From positions 5,022,001-5,086,000 of the forward strand of contig NZ_CP107567.1 of assembly GCF_025854275.1 (NCBI RefSeq): a stretch of 64,000 bases of DNA, given 5' to 3'. Source of the DNA: Streptomyces peucetius. Lineage in GTDB: Bacteria > Actinomycetota > Actinomycetes > Streptomycetales > Streptomycetaceae. The notes under the pieces were generated by a model. That model had not been told where the DNA came from and made no database searches. It was given only the letters and a program-made list of their open reading frames with translations. Numbering within the stretch: the stretch's first letter is position 1; the number at the start of each line of letters is the position of its first letter. A program made the translations under genes and the position numbers. Positions 1 to 9,825 of this stretch are shown piece by piece.

Positions 1-1
1 G

Positions 2-229
2 GAGCGAACGCTGACCACGCACGTGCCCTGCGCCGACTTCTTCGAGACCCGCGACCGTGCGCTGATCGCGCATGCCACGCAGATCGACCCCGAGGGCGGC
101 TGGTTCCGCGTCCCGATGGAGATCCAGAAGGAGGTCTGGCCGACCGAGGAGTACGAGCTGGCCAGGTCACTCGTGGACACCTCCCTCCCCGAGGACGACC
201 TCTTCGCGGGCATCCGGGACAATGCCTGA
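2..229 (+). CDS. mca: Mycothiol S-conjugate amidase, C-terminal part
   Basis: Only the last ~75 codons are present; the gene starts left of the window. The visible tail has the family's C-terminal wording (ADFFETRDRALIAHATQIDP, then a segment rich in VWPTEEYELARSLV and ending DDLFAGIR). Mca is a zinc LmbE-fold (PIG-L) hydrolase that cleaves mycothiol S-conjugates of electrophiles and drugs to a mercapturic acid and GlcN-Ins, so it is a cytoplasmic detoxification enzyme. The catalytic zinc ligands lie in the missing N-terminal part, so activity cannot be judged here. The next gene starts one base after this stop codon, which suggests co-transcription. Confidence 0.9.
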   Translation, partial: ERTLTTHVPCADFFETRDRALIAHATQIDPEGGWFRVPMEIQKEVWPTEEYELARSLVDTSLPEDDLFAGIRDNA

Positions 230-230
230 C

Positions 231-467
231 ATGAGCGCAAGCGCACACCTCGCAATGACTCACATGGCCACCCTCGCCAAGGAGCTCGACGAGAACAAGG
301 TCACCCCGGGTGTCCTGGGGTTCCTCGTCTTCGCGGCGCTGGCGGTGGGTGTGTGGGCCCTGATGAAGTCCATGAACCGCCACATGGGCCGCGTGAACTT
401 CGAGGAGGAGCCGGAGCCGGACACCGCCGGTGCCTCGAGGAAGCAGACCGGGGGTTCGGCGGCCTGA
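231..467 (+). CDS. Small single-pass membrane protein, unknown function
   Basis: Encodes 78 residues with one hydrophobic segment at about residues 25-45 (GVLGFLVFAALAVGVWALM) followed by a basic stretch (KSMNRHMGR) and an acidic, polar tail. This fits a bitopic protein with a cytoplasmic C-terminus. The start is two bases after the mca stop (ATG at 231); in-frame ATGs at 255 and 264 are possible alternatives. The tight spacing suggests translational coupling with mca. I do not know a function. Confidence 0.7.
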   Translation: MSASAHLAMTHMATLAKELDENKVTPGVLGFLVFAALAVGVWALMKSMNRHMGRVNFEEEPEPDTAGASRKQTGGSAA

Positions 468-490
468 CGGGCCCGACGGACTTCGCACCA

Positions 491-530
491 GCGTGACTCC
501 ACGGCACCGCCCGGTGCCGTGGAGTCACGC
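491..530. terminator. Bidirectional stem-loop terminator
   Basis: A perfect 18-bp inverted repeat (arms 491-508 and 513-530) with a 4-base GCCC loop lies between the convergent membrane-protein and cupin genes. The last codons of the cupin gene lie inside one arm, so the hairpin can serve transcription from both sides. There is no long T tract, as is usual in Streptomyces. Confidence 0.85.
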
Positions 531-938
531 CGTGTGCCGTTCGGACCGCGGATCCTCGCCGGGCACGACGGCGTAGCCGGGCACGGACGGCCAGCGCACC
601 GTGAGGACCACCGACTCCTCCTCCGCGGCCCATGAGTGGTCGGTCCCGCGGCCCCACACCACGTAGTCCCCCTGCTCCGTCAGCAGGACGTCCCGGCCGG
701 GGAGCCGGACCCGGAAGCGGCCGCTGATCAGGACGAGCAGCGCCGTCCGCAGCTCGCCCGTCACCCACCGCGCACGTTCCTCACCCGCCGGGTGGACGCC
801 CCACTTGATCTCCACGGCTTCGCTGTGCCGCGGATCGCCGGCGTCCTTGAAGTGCCCCAGCAGCCAACCCCGGTCCAGCGCGGCGTCCTTGCCCGCGTTG
901 CCCGTGTACACGCCGTCGTCCGCGTCGCCGTCCTCCAT
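525..938 (-). CDS. Cupin-fold protein
   Basis: A 137-residue protein with a small beta-barrel pattern: a WGVHPAGEERARWVTGE strand pair in the first half, then LLVLISGRFRVRLPG, and a late GDYVVWGRGTDHSWAAEEESVVLTVRW segment. The GDYV...DHSW pattern is that of the second cupin motif. Such proteins are sometimes labelled signal-peptidase-like in automatic annotation, but no Ser/Lys dyad or membrane segment is visible. It lies just downstream of the NB-ARC/TPR gene on the same strand with a 42-base gap, so the two may be co-transcribed. The start is not marked by a strong Shine-Dalgarno. Confidence 0.65.
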   Translation of the reverse strand: MEDGDADDGVYTGNAGKDAALDRGWLLGHFKDAGDPRHSEAVEIKWGVHPAGEERARWVTGELRTALLVLISGRFRVRLPGRDVLLTEQGDYVVWGRGTDHSWAAEEESVVLTVRWPSVPGYAVVPGEDPRSERHTA

Positions 939-980
939 GCGCGGGACGCCACCGCCGAGGTGGCGGAGTGGGTGGGCACG

Positions 981-3900
981 TCACATCACCGCCACTCCCA
1001 TGACCTCCCGCGCGTGCCGGTCCGGGACCAGGTTCAGGTGCCAGGCCTGCCAGCCGTCCTCCAGGCGGACACCGCGTTCCAGCATCACCGCCAGCGTCTC
1101 CGCGCAGTCCTCCAGCTTGGTGTCGCGCGACGCGTGGCGGGCGCTCATCAGCCGGGACAGCTCCTCCTGGGCCACCACCGTGCCGACCTCGATGCCGCCC
1201 GGGGAGGCGTACGGGAGGAGGGTGCAGCGCAGGAAGCGGGCCCAGTCGGCACCGCGTTCGTCGCCGTACGAGGTGAACAGGGCCGCCGCCGTGTCGCACA
1301 GTTCCAGCGCCTGCGGGGCCCGGTTGTTGCCGGCGTCGATCATCGCCAGTTCCAGGCAGGTCCACGCCTCGCCGTGCGCGACGCCGATGCGGGCGAAGTC
1401 GGCGCGGGCGTCGACGAGGAGCTGGCGGGCGAAGCCCGAGTTGCGCAGGCTGCCCGTGCGGGCCGCGAGCTGGTCGCGGGTGGCGCGGCCGGAGTGGTGG
1501 CGGGCGCAGGCCAGCCCGTACACGTCCCGCATGCGGGAGAACATCGTGCGGGCGCGCTCCAGTTCGCGTACCGCCTGATCGCGGTCGCCGGACTCCTCCA
1601 GCGCCTGGCCCAGGTAGTACAGCGTCCACGCCTCACCGCGCGCGTCCTCGTTGTCGCGGTGCCGGGTGAGGGCGTCGCGCAGGCCGTCCACCGCGGGGGC
1701 CGGGTCGCCGTCGACCAGCCTGGCCCGGGCCAGCTGGGTCAGCGCCCACGCCTCGCCGCGGCCGTCACCGGTGCGGCCGTACAGGTCGAGCGCGTCCCGC
1801 AGGGACGACTCCGCGCCGGGCACGTCGCCCATGCGCAGACCCACCTGACCCCGGTGGTACAGCGTCCACGCCTCGCCGTGCAGGGACTCGCCCTCCCGGT
1901 GCAGCGCCAGCGCCGCCTCCAGCAGTTTCAGCGCCTCCGCGAGGTTCGCCCGGTCGCGTTCCACGGCGGCGAGGGCGTGCAGCGACCAGGCGCGGTCCTC
2001 GGCCTGACCGGGCGAGGACTGGAGCTGGATCGCCTCGTGCAGCTTGGCCGCGGCCTCGGTCAGGTTGCCCTGGTGGTGCAGCGTGATGCCCAGCGAGCAC
2101 AGCGCGAGCGCCGTGCCCGCGTCCTGCTGCGCCTCCCGGTACAGGCCCACGACCGACGACAGCGTCGTACGGGCCGTGTCCAGCTCACCGAGCTGCCGTG
2201 CGGCGATACCCGTACGCCAGCGGACCGAGCGCTCCATCAGCCCCTGGTCGAGGCCTTGCGTCAGCTCACTGATCTCGCCCAGCCGGTAGAGGTCGCCGCG
2301 CAGCAGGCAGTAGTCGCACAGCGCGCCCAGCAGCCCGAGCACGGCCTGCTGGTCCACGCCCTCCGCGTGGCGCAGCGCCGAGGTGATGAAGCTCGACTCG
2401 TCGTCCAGCCAGCGCAGCGCCGCGTCGAGCGAGGGGAAGCCGTACGCGCCGAACTGACCGGCGCGTGTCGACATCTTGCCGTCGACCATGCGGATCACCG
2501 CGCCCGCCAGCTCCGCGTAGTTGCGGATCAGCCGCTCCTGCGCGGCCGCGCGGTCCGCGGCGTCCTCCTCCTCCAGGAGCCGGGCCCGTGCGAAGGCCCG
2601 TACCACGTCGTGCAGCCGGAAGCGCTCGGATCGCACATGGTCGACCAGACCGGCCTGCGCGAGCTCCGCCAGCAGCCGCTTCGCCTCCTGCTCGTCCGTC
2701 GCCAGCAGCGCCGCCGCGGCCGCGGGGCCGAGCGACGCCCGCCCCACCAGCGCCAGCCGGCGCAGCAGCCGCCGGGCCTGCTCTGACTGGTCGGTGTAGC
2801 GCAGCCACAGCGCCCGCTCGACCGGTTCGACCGGCCCGTACGCCCCGAGGTCCGCCGCCAGGCGGTCCGCGGAGCGCTCACCGAGCGCGGAGCCCGCGAT
2901 CCGCAGCGCCAGCGGTAGTCCGCCGCACAGGTCCCGTACGGTGCCGGTCGACCGGGCGTCGTACGGCTTTGCCACCGGGTGCGGCGCGGCGGCCCTCAGC
3001 AGCTCCTCCGCACCCGCCTCGTCGAGCGCCTCGACCGGCAGCTGGTGGACCTGCGCCGGGAAGCCGTCGGGCAGGTCCAGCGGCGCGCGGGCGGTCACCA
3101 GCACCAGGCTGTCCGACCGCTCGGGGACCAGCGCGCGCACCTGCTCCGGGTCGCTCGCGTCGTCGAGTACCACCGTCACCGGCAGTCCGGTCAGATGCTG
3201 GTGGTACAGCTCGCCCAGCCGCCGCGCCTGCTGCTCCGCGGACGACCGCTCCCTGAAGAGCAGCTGCTCGCGCGGCGCGCCCAGCCGGTTCAGCAGATGC
3301 AGCAGCGCGTCACGGGTGGGCAGCGGCTGCTCGCCCCCGCCCCGCAGATCGACCACGCACGCGCCGCGGAACAGGTCCTTCAGCTGGTGTGCGGCACGCA
3401 CCGCGAGTGTCGTGCGCCCCGAACCGGGGTCGCCGTGGAGCACGACCACGACCGGGCGGGTCCGCGTCGACGCGCGGGCCGCGTTCACCCACTGGGTGAT
3501 CCGCGCCATCTCCTCGCGCCGGCCGGCGAACGGCCCTGCGGCCTCCGGCAGATGGCCGAACGACTGCTCCAGCACCGACCTGCGCCGGGCGGCGGCCGAC
3601 CGGTCCGCGCCGCGCAACTGCGGCGCGGCGGCGGCCTTCTTGGCGGTGGCCGGCCGTGTCGAGGAGGCCAGCATCCGCTGCTGGTCCAGGAAGGGGCGGA
3701 TGCCCCGTACCTCCAGGGCCGTCAGCCACTGCAGCCGCAGCTGCTCCGCGCCGCCCGGCTGCGCGAGCGCCCCTGCCCTGCGGTGCGCGGCGGGCCAGTG
3801 CGAGGCGGTCACTTTGGCGACGGTCGTGGCGGCCCCGGCGACGGCGACGGCCGCACCGGCGCCGACGGCGGTGCCCGTCGCCGTACCGAGCGCGACGTCC

Positions 3901-4184
3901 GCACCGAACGCGGCCACGGCCGCGACGGCGGTGACCAGGGCGGGCGCCCCGATGTGCCGACGGCTGAACCGCTCGGACAGCGGCAGTGCCCCGGCCTCGA
4001 TCTCCGCCAGCGCCTGCTCGTACGCGGCGTACTCCTCGCCCGCGCTCGCCGCCATGGTGTCCAGGGCGGCCCGGCCGCGTGCCAGCAGCGTCCCCGCGTC
4101 GGCGCCCGCGCCCGTGCGCCGCACCTCCTCCTCCACCGCCCGTGCCAACAGCCGCTCCGCCTCAGCCCGGTGGCCGTCCCGCAT
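981..4184 (-). CDS. NB-ARC (STAND) ATPase with C-terminal TPR repeats
   Basis: A 1067-residue signal-transduction ATPase of the STAND class. The N-terminal ~130 residues include an Ala/Val-rich hydrophobic stretch at about 80-123 that could be membrane-associated. A Walker A motif (HGDPGSGRTTLAVRAA) is at about 247-262, followed by VTVVLDDASDPEQV as a Walker B-like strand and GGLPLALRIAGSALG as the NB-ARC GxP motif. From about residue 640 to 1000 the protein is helical repeats with recurrent G-E-A-W-T-L-Y/H units about 36-40 residues apart, i.e. TPRs. STAND proteins use the repeats as sensor and the NTPase as switch. No effector domain such as an SARP or protease is obvious, so the output is unknown. 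Confidence 0.85.
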   Translation of the reverse strand: MRDGHRAEAERLLARAVEEEVRRTGAGADAGTLLARGRAALDTMAASAGEEYAAYEQALAEIEAGALPLSERFSRRHIGAPALVTAVAAVAAFGADVALGTATGTAVGAGAAVAVAGAATTVAKVTASHWPAAHRRAGALAQPGGAEQLRLQWLTALEVRGIRPFLDQQRMLASSTRPATAKKAAAAPQLRGADRSAAARRRSVLEQSFGHLPEAAGPFAGRREEMARITQWVNAARASTRTRPVVVVLHGDPGSGRTTLAVRAAHQLKDLFRGACVVDLRGGGEQPLPTRDALLHLLNRLGAPREQLLFRERSSAEQQARRLGELYHQHLTGLPVTVVLDDASDPEQVRALVPERSDSLVLVTARAPLDLPDGFPAQVHQLPVEALDEAGAEELLRAAAPHPVAKPYDARSTGTVRDLCGGLPLALRIAGSALGERSADRLAADLGAYGPVEPVERALWLRYTDQSEQARRLLRRLALVGRASLGPAAAAALLATDEQEAKRLLAELAQAGLVDHVRSERFRLHDVVRAFARARLLEEEDAADRAAAQERLIRNYAELAGAVIRMVDGKMSTRAGQFGAYGFPSLDAALRWLDDESSFITSALRHAEGVDQQAVLGLLGALCDYCLLRGDLYRLGEISELTQGLDQGLMERSVRWRTGIAARQLGELDTARTTLSSVVGLYREAQQDAGTALALCSLGITLHHQGNLTEAAAKLHEAIQLQSSPGQAEDRAWSLHALAAVERDRANLAEALKLLEAALALHREGESLHGEAWTLYHRGQVGLRMGDVPGAESSLRDALDLYGRTGDGRGEAWALTQLARARLVDGDPAPAVDGLRDALTRHRDNEDARGEAWTLYYLGQALEESGDRDQAVRELERARTMFSRMRDVYGLACARHHSGRATRDQLAARTGSLRNSGFARQLLVDARADFARIGVAHGEAWTCLELAMIDAGNNRAPQALELCDTAAALFTSYGDERGADWARFLRCTLLPYASPGGIEVGTVVAQEELSRLMSARHASRDTKLEDCAETLAVMLERGVRLEDGWQAWHLNLVPDRHAREVMGVAVM

Positions 4185-4685
4185 GCGTGTCCCCCGTCCC
4201 CGTGGAAAGCCCGGATGCTGAGTCGCTACCCAGATGTCGCGCCGTCAAGTGCGGGGGCTCGGGGAGGATGTGCGCGAGGTTCCGGGGGAAGGTCGGGGCT
4301 GCTCGGGGGAGGCCGTGACCGGTCTCGACCCGGCGAAGGGAGTCACTGCCTCCACCGCGCCGGTGAGCAGACCCCGTCGCGGTGGATGCGGGCCACCGGA
4401 GCGAGGAGGTACGTGTGACCCAGCGGGACGCCGATCACTGTGTGTTTGCTCGACACCGTGCAAGGGACTGGTCTTCGCGGCAAGGCGGACGCGGTCCTTC
4501 CCGGCTCGGGTCGGGTCAGCGCCGAGGGGGACGGCGTCGCCAAGCAGCTCCCCGATACGGAGTGCGAGGTCGAGAAGCCATCAGTCGTTCTGGGGTTCGG
4601 CGGCTCAAGGTGCCGGCTGCCCATCTGTGCGCCCGCCTCCGTGGCGCGCAGGCAGGGGCCACCGCGTGTGCGCGAGGATGGAGGT
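4185..4685. other. Intergenic region, 501 bases, no gene seen
   Basis: This lies between the divergent NB-ARC/TPR and DUF255 genes. All open frames here are Arg/Pro/Ser-rich and have the character of shadow frames. It presumably holds both promoters. I find no convincing -35/-10 pair or palindrome. Confidence 0.4.
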
Positions 4686-6704
4686 ATGGCGAACCGACTT
4701 GCGCAGGCCACGTCCCCCTACCTCCTCCAGCACGCCGACAACCCGGTCGACTGGTGGGAGTGGGAGCCCGAGGCGTTCGAGGAGGCGCGGCGGCGCGATG
4801 TGCCGGTGTTCCTGAGCGTCGGGTACAGCTCCTGCCATTGGTGTCATGTCCTCGCTCACGAAAGCTTCGAGGACGCCGAGACCGCCGCGTACATGAACGA
4901 TCACTTCGTCAACATCAAGGTCGACCGCGAGGAGCGGCCGGACGTCGACGCCGTCTACATGGAGGCGGTGCAGGCGGCGACCGGGCAGGGCGGCTGGCCC
5001 ATGTCCGTGTTCATGAACGCCGAAGGGGAGCCGTTCTACTTCGGTACGTACTTCCCGCCCGAGCCGCGCCACGGCATGCCGTCGTTCCGGCAGGTGCTGG
5101 AGGGGGTCGGCGCGGCGTGGACCGACCGGCGGGAGGAGGTCGGCGAGGTCGCGCAGCGGATCACCTCGGACCTCGCCGGGCGCTCGCTCGCGTTCGGCGG
5201 CGACGGCGTGCCCGGCGAGGACGAGCTCGCGCAGGCGCTGCTCGGGCTGACCCGGGACTACGACGAGCGGCACAAGGGGTTCGGAGGGGCGCCGAAGTTC
5301 CCGCCGTCGATGGTCCTGGAGTTCCTGCTGCGCCACCACGCGCGCACCGGGGCCGAGGGCGCGCTGGAGATGGCGGCGGACACCTGCGCGGCGATGGCCA
5401 GGGGCGGTCTCTACGACCAGCTCGGCGGAGGGTTCGCCCGCTACTCGGTGGACCGCGAGTGGGTCGTGCCGCACTTCGAGAAGATGCTCTACGACAACGC
5501 CCTGCTGTGCCGGGTCTACGCCCACCTGTGGCGGGCCACCGGCAGTGAGCTCGCCAAGCGCGTCGCGCTGGAGACCGCCGACTTCATGGTGCGGGAACTG
5601 CGCACGGCCGAGGGCGGATTCGCCTCCGCGCTGGACGCCGACAGCGACACCCCGGAGGGCGGGCACGCCGAGGGCGCCTACTACGTGTGGACGCCCGCGC
5701 AGCTGCGCGAGGTCCTCGGCGACGAGGACGCCGCACGGGCGGCCCAGACGTTCGGCGTGACGGAGGAGGGCACCTTCGAGGAGGGCGCCTCCGTGCTGCG
5801 GCTGCCGGGCGAGGAGGCGGACCCGGGCATCAGGAGCAGGCTGCTCGCGGCCCGGGAGCAGCGCCCGCGGCCCGGCAGGGACGACAAGATCGTGGCCGCC
5901 TGGAACGGACTCGCGATCGCCGCGCTCGCCGAGACCGGGGCGTACTTCGACCGGCCCGATCTGGTCGAACGGGCCGCCGAGGCGGCGGATCTGCTGGTCC
6001 GGGTACACATGGACTTCTCGGCCGGCGGCGTACGCCTGGCCCGTACCTCCAAGGACGGCGCGCCCGCCGCGCACGCCGGTGTGCTGGAGGACTACGCGGA
6101 TGTCGCCGAGGGCTTCCTGGCCCTGGCGGCGGTCGCAGGCGACGGCTCCTGGCTGGAGTTCGCCGGTTTCCTGCTGGACATGGTCATCGACCGGTTCACC
6201 GGGGAGGGCGGGGCGCTGTACGACACGGCGCACGACGCGGAGCAGCTGATCCGCCGCCCGCAGGACCCCACGGACAACGCGGCCCCCTCCGGCTGGTCGG
6301 CGGCTGCGGGCGCACTGCTGCTGTACGCGGCGCACACGGGCTCCGAGGCGCACCGCAGCGCCGCCGAAGGTGCGCTCGGTGTGGTGAAGGCGCTCGGGCC
6401 GCGGGCTCCGCGGTTCATCGGGTGGGGGCTCGCGGTGGCGGAGGCGCTGCTGGACGGGCCGCGCGAGGTGGCGGTCGTCGGCAGGGCGGGCGACCCGGCG
6501 GCGCGCCAGCTGCATCTGACGGCACTGATGGGCACCGCCCCGGGCGCGGCGGTCGCGGCCGGGGAGCCGGACAGCGACGAATTCCCGTTGCTGCGGGACC
6601 GGCCCTTGGTGAACGGCAGTTCGGCCGCGTACGTCTGCCGCGGTTTCGTGTGCGATTCACCGACCACAAAAGCAACAGAACTTGCCCGGAAACTCACCGT
6701 CTGA
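4686..6704 (+). CDS. Thioredoxin-fold DUF255 / (alpha/alpha)6-barrel protein (YyaL/SPATA20 family)
   Basis: 672 residues from ATG 4686, preceded by GGAGGT; the frame stays open further upstream but that part looks non-coding. The N-terminus has the classic family opening ([20 protein letters not shown]) and a thioredoxin-like domain with Cys50-His-Trp-Cys53 in [14 protein letters not shown]. The middle has [16 protein letters not shown] and FGGAPKFP, typical of DUF255. The C-terminal two thirds form a glycoside-hydrolase-like helical barrel ([19 protein letters not shown]). Members are full length at this size, so it looks intact. The function is poorly defined; a redox or cellobiose-epimerase-like role has been suggested only from folds. 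Confidence 0.9.
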   Translation: MANRLAQATSPYLLQHADNPVDWWEWEPEAFEEARRRDVPVFLSVGYSSCHWCHVLAHESFEDAETAAYMNDHFVNIKVDREERPDVDAVYMEAVQAATGQGGWPMSVFMNAEGEPFYFGTYFPPEPRHGMPSFRQVLEGVGAAWTDRREEVGEVAQRITSDLAGRSLAFGGDGVPGEDELAQALLGLTRDYDERHKGFGGAPKFPPSMVLEFLLRHHARTGAEGALEMAADTCAAMARGGLYDQLGGGFARYSVDREWVVPHFEKMLYDNALLCRVYAHLWRATGSELAKRVALETADFMVRELRTAEGGFASALDADSDTPEGGHAEGAYYVWTPAQLREVLGDEDAARAAQTFGVTEEGTFEEGASVLRLPGEEADPGIRSRLLAAREQRPRPGRDDKIVAAWNGLAIAALAETGAYFDRPDLVERAAEAADLLVRVHMDFSAGGVRLARTSKDGAPAAHAGVLEDYADVAEGFLALAAVAGDGSWLEFAGFLLDMVIDRFTGEGGALYDTAHDAEQLIRRPQDPTDNAAPSGWSAAAGALLLYAAHTGSEAHRSAAEGALGVVKALGPRAPRFIGWGLAVAEALLDGPREVAVVGRAGDPAARQLHLTALMGTAPGAAVAAGEPDSDEFPLLRDRPLVNGSSAAYVCRGFVCDSPTTKATELARKLTV

Positions 6705-6736
6705 GACCAGAACGGCTGAATTTATCGGACCGGCAC

Positions 6737-6753
6737 CGGAGGGAAACCCTCCG
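6737..6753 (+). terminator. Short hairpin after the DUF255 gene
   Basis: A perfect 7-bp inverted repeat (CGGAGGG/CCCTCCG) with an AAA loop lies 33 bases after the DUF255 stop. It could be a weak terminator or part of the leader of the following operon. Confidence 0.4.
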
Positions 6754-6874
6754 CCTCTATTGTCCTGAACGCACAAGCGTTGCCGCGCGTACTGGGGAGT
6801 GACGCGCGTGGGGGAAGTACGTGCCGCCGGCCAGGGGGGTCCTGCCGCGGCGCAGAGGCAGGGGGGCCTTTTTC

Positions 6875-8146
6875 ATGCTGTTATCGCTGTTCGTCGCTGC
6901 CATTTCACTGGCGCTGTTCTGGATGGCGGCGTTCACGCTGTGGTGGCAGATGCACGCCTGGCGCACGCCGGAAACGCTCGCGGCGACCCGTTTCGACCGG
7001 CCCGACGGCAGGGGCGTGCTGTCCTTCTCGCTGCTGCTGCCGGCCCGCCACGAGCAGGCGGTGCTCGAGCACACCATCGAGCGGCTGCTGGAATCCAGCC
7101 ATTCCAACTTCGAGATCATCGTGATCGTCGGCCACGACGATCCGGAGACGGCCGAGGTCGCCGAGCGCGCCGCCGCGCGCGACCCGGTCCGGGTGCGCGT
7201 CATCACCGACATCCACGAGACCAAGAACAAACCCAAGGCGCTCAACACCGCGCTGCCGCACTGCCGCGGCGACGTCGTCGGCGTCTTCGACGCGGAGGAC
7301 CAGGTCCACCCCGAGCTGCTGGCGCACGTCGACCACGCCTTCACCTCCACCGGGGCGGACGTGGTGCAGGGCGGGGTGCAGCTGATCAACTTCCACTCCA
7401 GCTGGTACAGCCTCCGCAACTGCCTGGAGTACTTCTTCTGGTTCCGCAGCAGGCTCCATCTGCACGCGCAGAAGGGCTTCATCCCGCTCGGCGGCAACAC
7501 CGTCTTCGTCCGTACGACGGTGCTGCGCGAGGCCGGCGGCTGGGACCCGGACTGCCTCGCGGAGGACTGCGACCTGGGCGTGCGGCTGTCGTCCGTCGGC
7601 AAGAAGGTCGTCGTCGCGTACGACAGCGACATGGTCACCCGGGAGGAGACCCCCGGCACCCTGATGAGCCTGCTCAAGCAGCGCACCCGCTGGAACCAGG
7701 GCTTCCTGCAGGTCTACCGCAAGAAGGACTGGAAGCAGCTCCCGGGCCGCGGGCAGCGCATGCTCGCCCGCTACACGCTGATGACGCCGTTCCTGCAGGC
7801 GTACTCCGGCGTCGTCATCCCGCTCAACGTCGCGGTCGCGCTCTTCCTCGACGTCCCGGTCGGGATCGCCATCGTGACCTTCCTGCCGCTGATCACGGCG
7901 ATGGTCACCTTCGTCTTCGAGATCGTCGGACTGCACGACTTCGGCAAGCAGTACGGGCTGAAGGTCCGCGGAGTCCACTACCTCAAGCTCATCGTCGGCG
8001 GCCCGTTCTACCAGGTCCTGCTCGCCGGCGCCGCCGTGCGCGCGGTCTGGCGCGAGCAGCGCGGCCGCAACGAGTGGGAACTGACCAGCCACGTCGGCGC
8101 GCATCTCACAGCGGCCACCGAGACCAGAGAGGACGCCCGCCGGTGA
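6875..8146 (+). CDS. Membrane processive family-2 glycosyltransferase (cellulose-synthase-like), early TTA codon
   Basis: 423 residues from ATG 6875; an upstream in-frame GTG at 6821 with GGGGGAAG in front is an alternative. The order is an N-terminal membrane helix, a GT-A domain with FSLLLPARHEQ, NKPKALNTAL, the FDAEDQ motif (DxD position), AEDCDLGVRL and the QxxRW-type QRTRWNQGF, then two or three C-terminal membrane helices. These are the marks of a processive GT2 that polymerises a sugar and extrudes it. Codon 3 is TTA (6881-6883), the rare leucine codon read by the bldA tRNA in Streptomyces, so translation is probably developmentally gated. Its stop overlaps the start of the next gene, giving a coupled operon that ends with a radical copper oxidase, reminiscent of cslA-glxA. 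The sugar is unknown. Confidence 0.88.
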   Translation: MLLSLFVAAISLALFWMAAFTLWWQMHAWRTPETLAATRFDRPDGRGVLSFSLLLPARHEQAVLEHTIERLLESSHSNFEIIVIVGHDDPETAEVAERAAARDPVRVRVITDIHETKNKPKALNTALPHCRGDVVGVFDAEDQVHPELLAHVDHAFTSTGADVVQGGVQLINFHSSWYSLRNCLEYFFWFRSRLHLHAQKGFIPLGGNTVFVRTTVLREAGGWDPDCLAEDCDLGVRLSSVGKKVVVAYDSDMVTREETPGTLMSLLKQRTRWNQGFLQVYRKKDWKQLPGRGQRMLARYTLMTPFLQAYSGVVIPLNVAVALFLDVPVGIAIVTFLPLITAMVTFVFEIVGLHDFGKQYGLKVRGVHYLKLIVGGPFYQVLLAGAAVRAVWREQRGRNEWELTSHVGAHLTAATETREDARR

Positions 8147-9825
8147 CGACGATCCTGCCTCCGGCCCCGGAAGCCACGGACCCGGCGCCCGCCCCCGTGC
8201 GGACCGCCGCCCCTACGGCACCCGCCCCTGCCCCCCGCGTCGTACGGTTCCGCAGCTCGCGGCCCGACCTGCTGCTCTGTGGTGTGCTGCTGTGCGCGAT
8301 CCTGCTCGTCCAGGGCTGGAACATCACGCACTTCCCGACGCTCAGCGACGACGAGGGCACCTATCTCGCCCAGGCCTGGGCGGTCCAGCAGGGCGACGGC
8401 CTCGCCCACTACACGTACTGGTACGACCACCCGCCGCTCGGCTGGATCCAGATCGCGTTCCTCACCTGGATACCGGCGCTGATCGCCCCGGAGACGATGA
8501 GCGTCGCCTCCATGCGGTTCGCGATGCTCGCGGTCGGCGCGGCGTCCGCGGTGCTGCTGTACGTACTGGCGCGCCGGCTGTTCCTGCCGCGCTGGGCCGC
8601 GGGGCTGGCGATGGCGCTCTTCGGGCTGTCGCCGCTCTCCGTCGTCCTGCAGCGCGAGATCTTCCTCGACAACATCGCCGTGATGTGGATGCTGCTGGCC
8701 TTCTGCCTGGCCGCGTCGCCCAGCCGGCATCTGTGGCACCACTTCGCCGCGGGGCTCACCGCGGCCGTGTCGGTGCTCACCAAGGAGACGATGCTGCTGG
8801 TGCTGCCCGCGCTGCTGGTGACCATGTGGCGGCACAGCCACCGTGACACCCGTAAGTTCGCGGTGACCGGCGCGATCACGGCATGCGCGCTGATCGGCCT
8901 CTCGTACCCGCTCTACGCGCTGCTGAACAACGAGTTGTTCCCGGGCGAGGGCCATGTGTCGCTGATCGACGGGATCACCTACCAGATGAGCCGCGAGGGC
9001 TCCGGCTTCATCCTCGACGAGGGCTCCGGCTCCAACGGGGTGCTCCGTTCCTGGCTCTACTACGACACGGTCCTGCCGCTCGGCGGGCTGGCCGGCGCCG
9101 CGCTGCTGCTGCTCACGCTGCGCTGGTCGGTCACGGCGCGGGCGCTGGCGGGCCCGGCGCTGGCGGTGGCGATCCTCGCGGTCGTCTCGATGCGCCCCTC
9201 CGGCTACCTCCCGGCGATGTACGTCATCCAGGCCCTGCCGTTCCTGGCGCTGGTCCTGGCGGGCGGCACGGCGATAGTGGCACACGCCCTGCTCAGGCGG
9301 CGCTTCGGCCGCGCCCTGCCCACCGGGGAGATCCAAGCCCCGGCGAGGCCGGCGTTGCCCGGTCGCGCCACGCGCCTCGCCGCGGCCACGCTCCTCGCGC
9401 TCGCCGCGACCGCGTACCTCGTGCCCCGCTGGTACGACGGCAACCGGGCCGCCCTCACCGTCGACGCCAACGCCCCCTACCGCGCGGCCGCGGCCTGGAT
9501 GGAGAACGAGGTCGAGGACCCGGCACGGACCCGCGTCCTGGTGGACGACGCCCTCTGGCTGGATCTCGTCCACGACGGTTTCGAACCCGGCACCGGGGCG
9601 ATCTGGTTCTACAAGGCGGACCTCGACCCCGCCGTGACGAGGACCATGCCGCGCGGCTGGCGCGACCTGGACTACGTCGTGTCCTCCCCGACCGTACGGC
9701 GCGACGCCGTCGACCTGCCGAACGTCAGGTCCGCACTGGAGCATTCGACGCCGGTCGCCGTCTTCGGCACGGGCGAGGACCGCATCGAGATCCGCCGGAT
9801 CACCGCCGCTGGAGGCGCACAGTGA
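8143..9825 (+). CDS. Polyprenyl-phosphate-sugar-dependent glycosyltransferase (PMT/ArnT-like)
   Basis: 560 residues from GTG 8143, overlapping the previous stop by four bases. After a Pro/Ala-rich N-terminus of about 40 residues there are about ten membrane helices. The first periplasmic loop carries the Asp-Glu signature (SDDEGTYLAQAWAV) and then YDHPPLGW, as in PMT/ArnT-type enzymes that take a sugar from a polyprenyl phosphate on the outer face of the membrane. A soluble C-terminal part follows (from about residue 440). Together with the following GT2-GtrA gene, which should make the lipid-linked sugar, it forms a donor/transferase pair. The acceptor may be the polymer made by the first gene or a protein; that is inference. 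Confidence 0.85.
   Translation: MTTILPPAPEATDPAPAPVRTAAPTAPAPAPRVVRFRSSRPDLLLCGVLLCAILLVQGWNITHFPTLSDDEGTYLAQAWAVQQGDGLAHYTYWYDHPPLGWIQIAFLTWIPALIAPETMSVASMRFAMLAVGAASAVLLYVLARRLFLPRWAAGLAMALFGLSPLSVVLQREIFLDNIAVMWMLLAFCLAASPSRHLWHHFAAGLTAAVSVLTKETMLLVLPALLVTMWRHSHRDTRKFAVTGAITACALIGLSYPLYALLNNELFPGEGHVSLIDGITYQMSREGSGFILDEGSGSNGVLRSWLYYDTVLPLGGLAGAALLLLTLRWSVTARALAGPALAVAILAVVSMRPSGYLPAMYVIQALPFLALVLAGGTAIVAHALLRRRFGRALPTGEIQAPARPALPGRATRLAAATLLALAATAYLVPRWYDGNRAALTVDANAPYRAAAAWMENEVEDPARTRVLVDDALWLDLVHDGFEPGTGAIWFYKADLDPAVTRTMPRGWRDLDYVVSSPTVRRDAVDLPNVRSALEHSTPVAVFGTGEDRIEIRRITAAGGAQ

Noticed and set aside
636..2786. 716-codon plus-strand open frame
   Set aside because: It is antisense to the NB-ARC/TPR and cupin genes, has Arg/Val/Gln-rich composition without family motifs, and the minus-strand gene has clear Walker A and TPR motifs.
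4440..4685. N-terminal extension of the DUF255 gene
   Set aside because: The extension has no coding character and the known family N-terminus and GGAGGT site fit ATG 4686.
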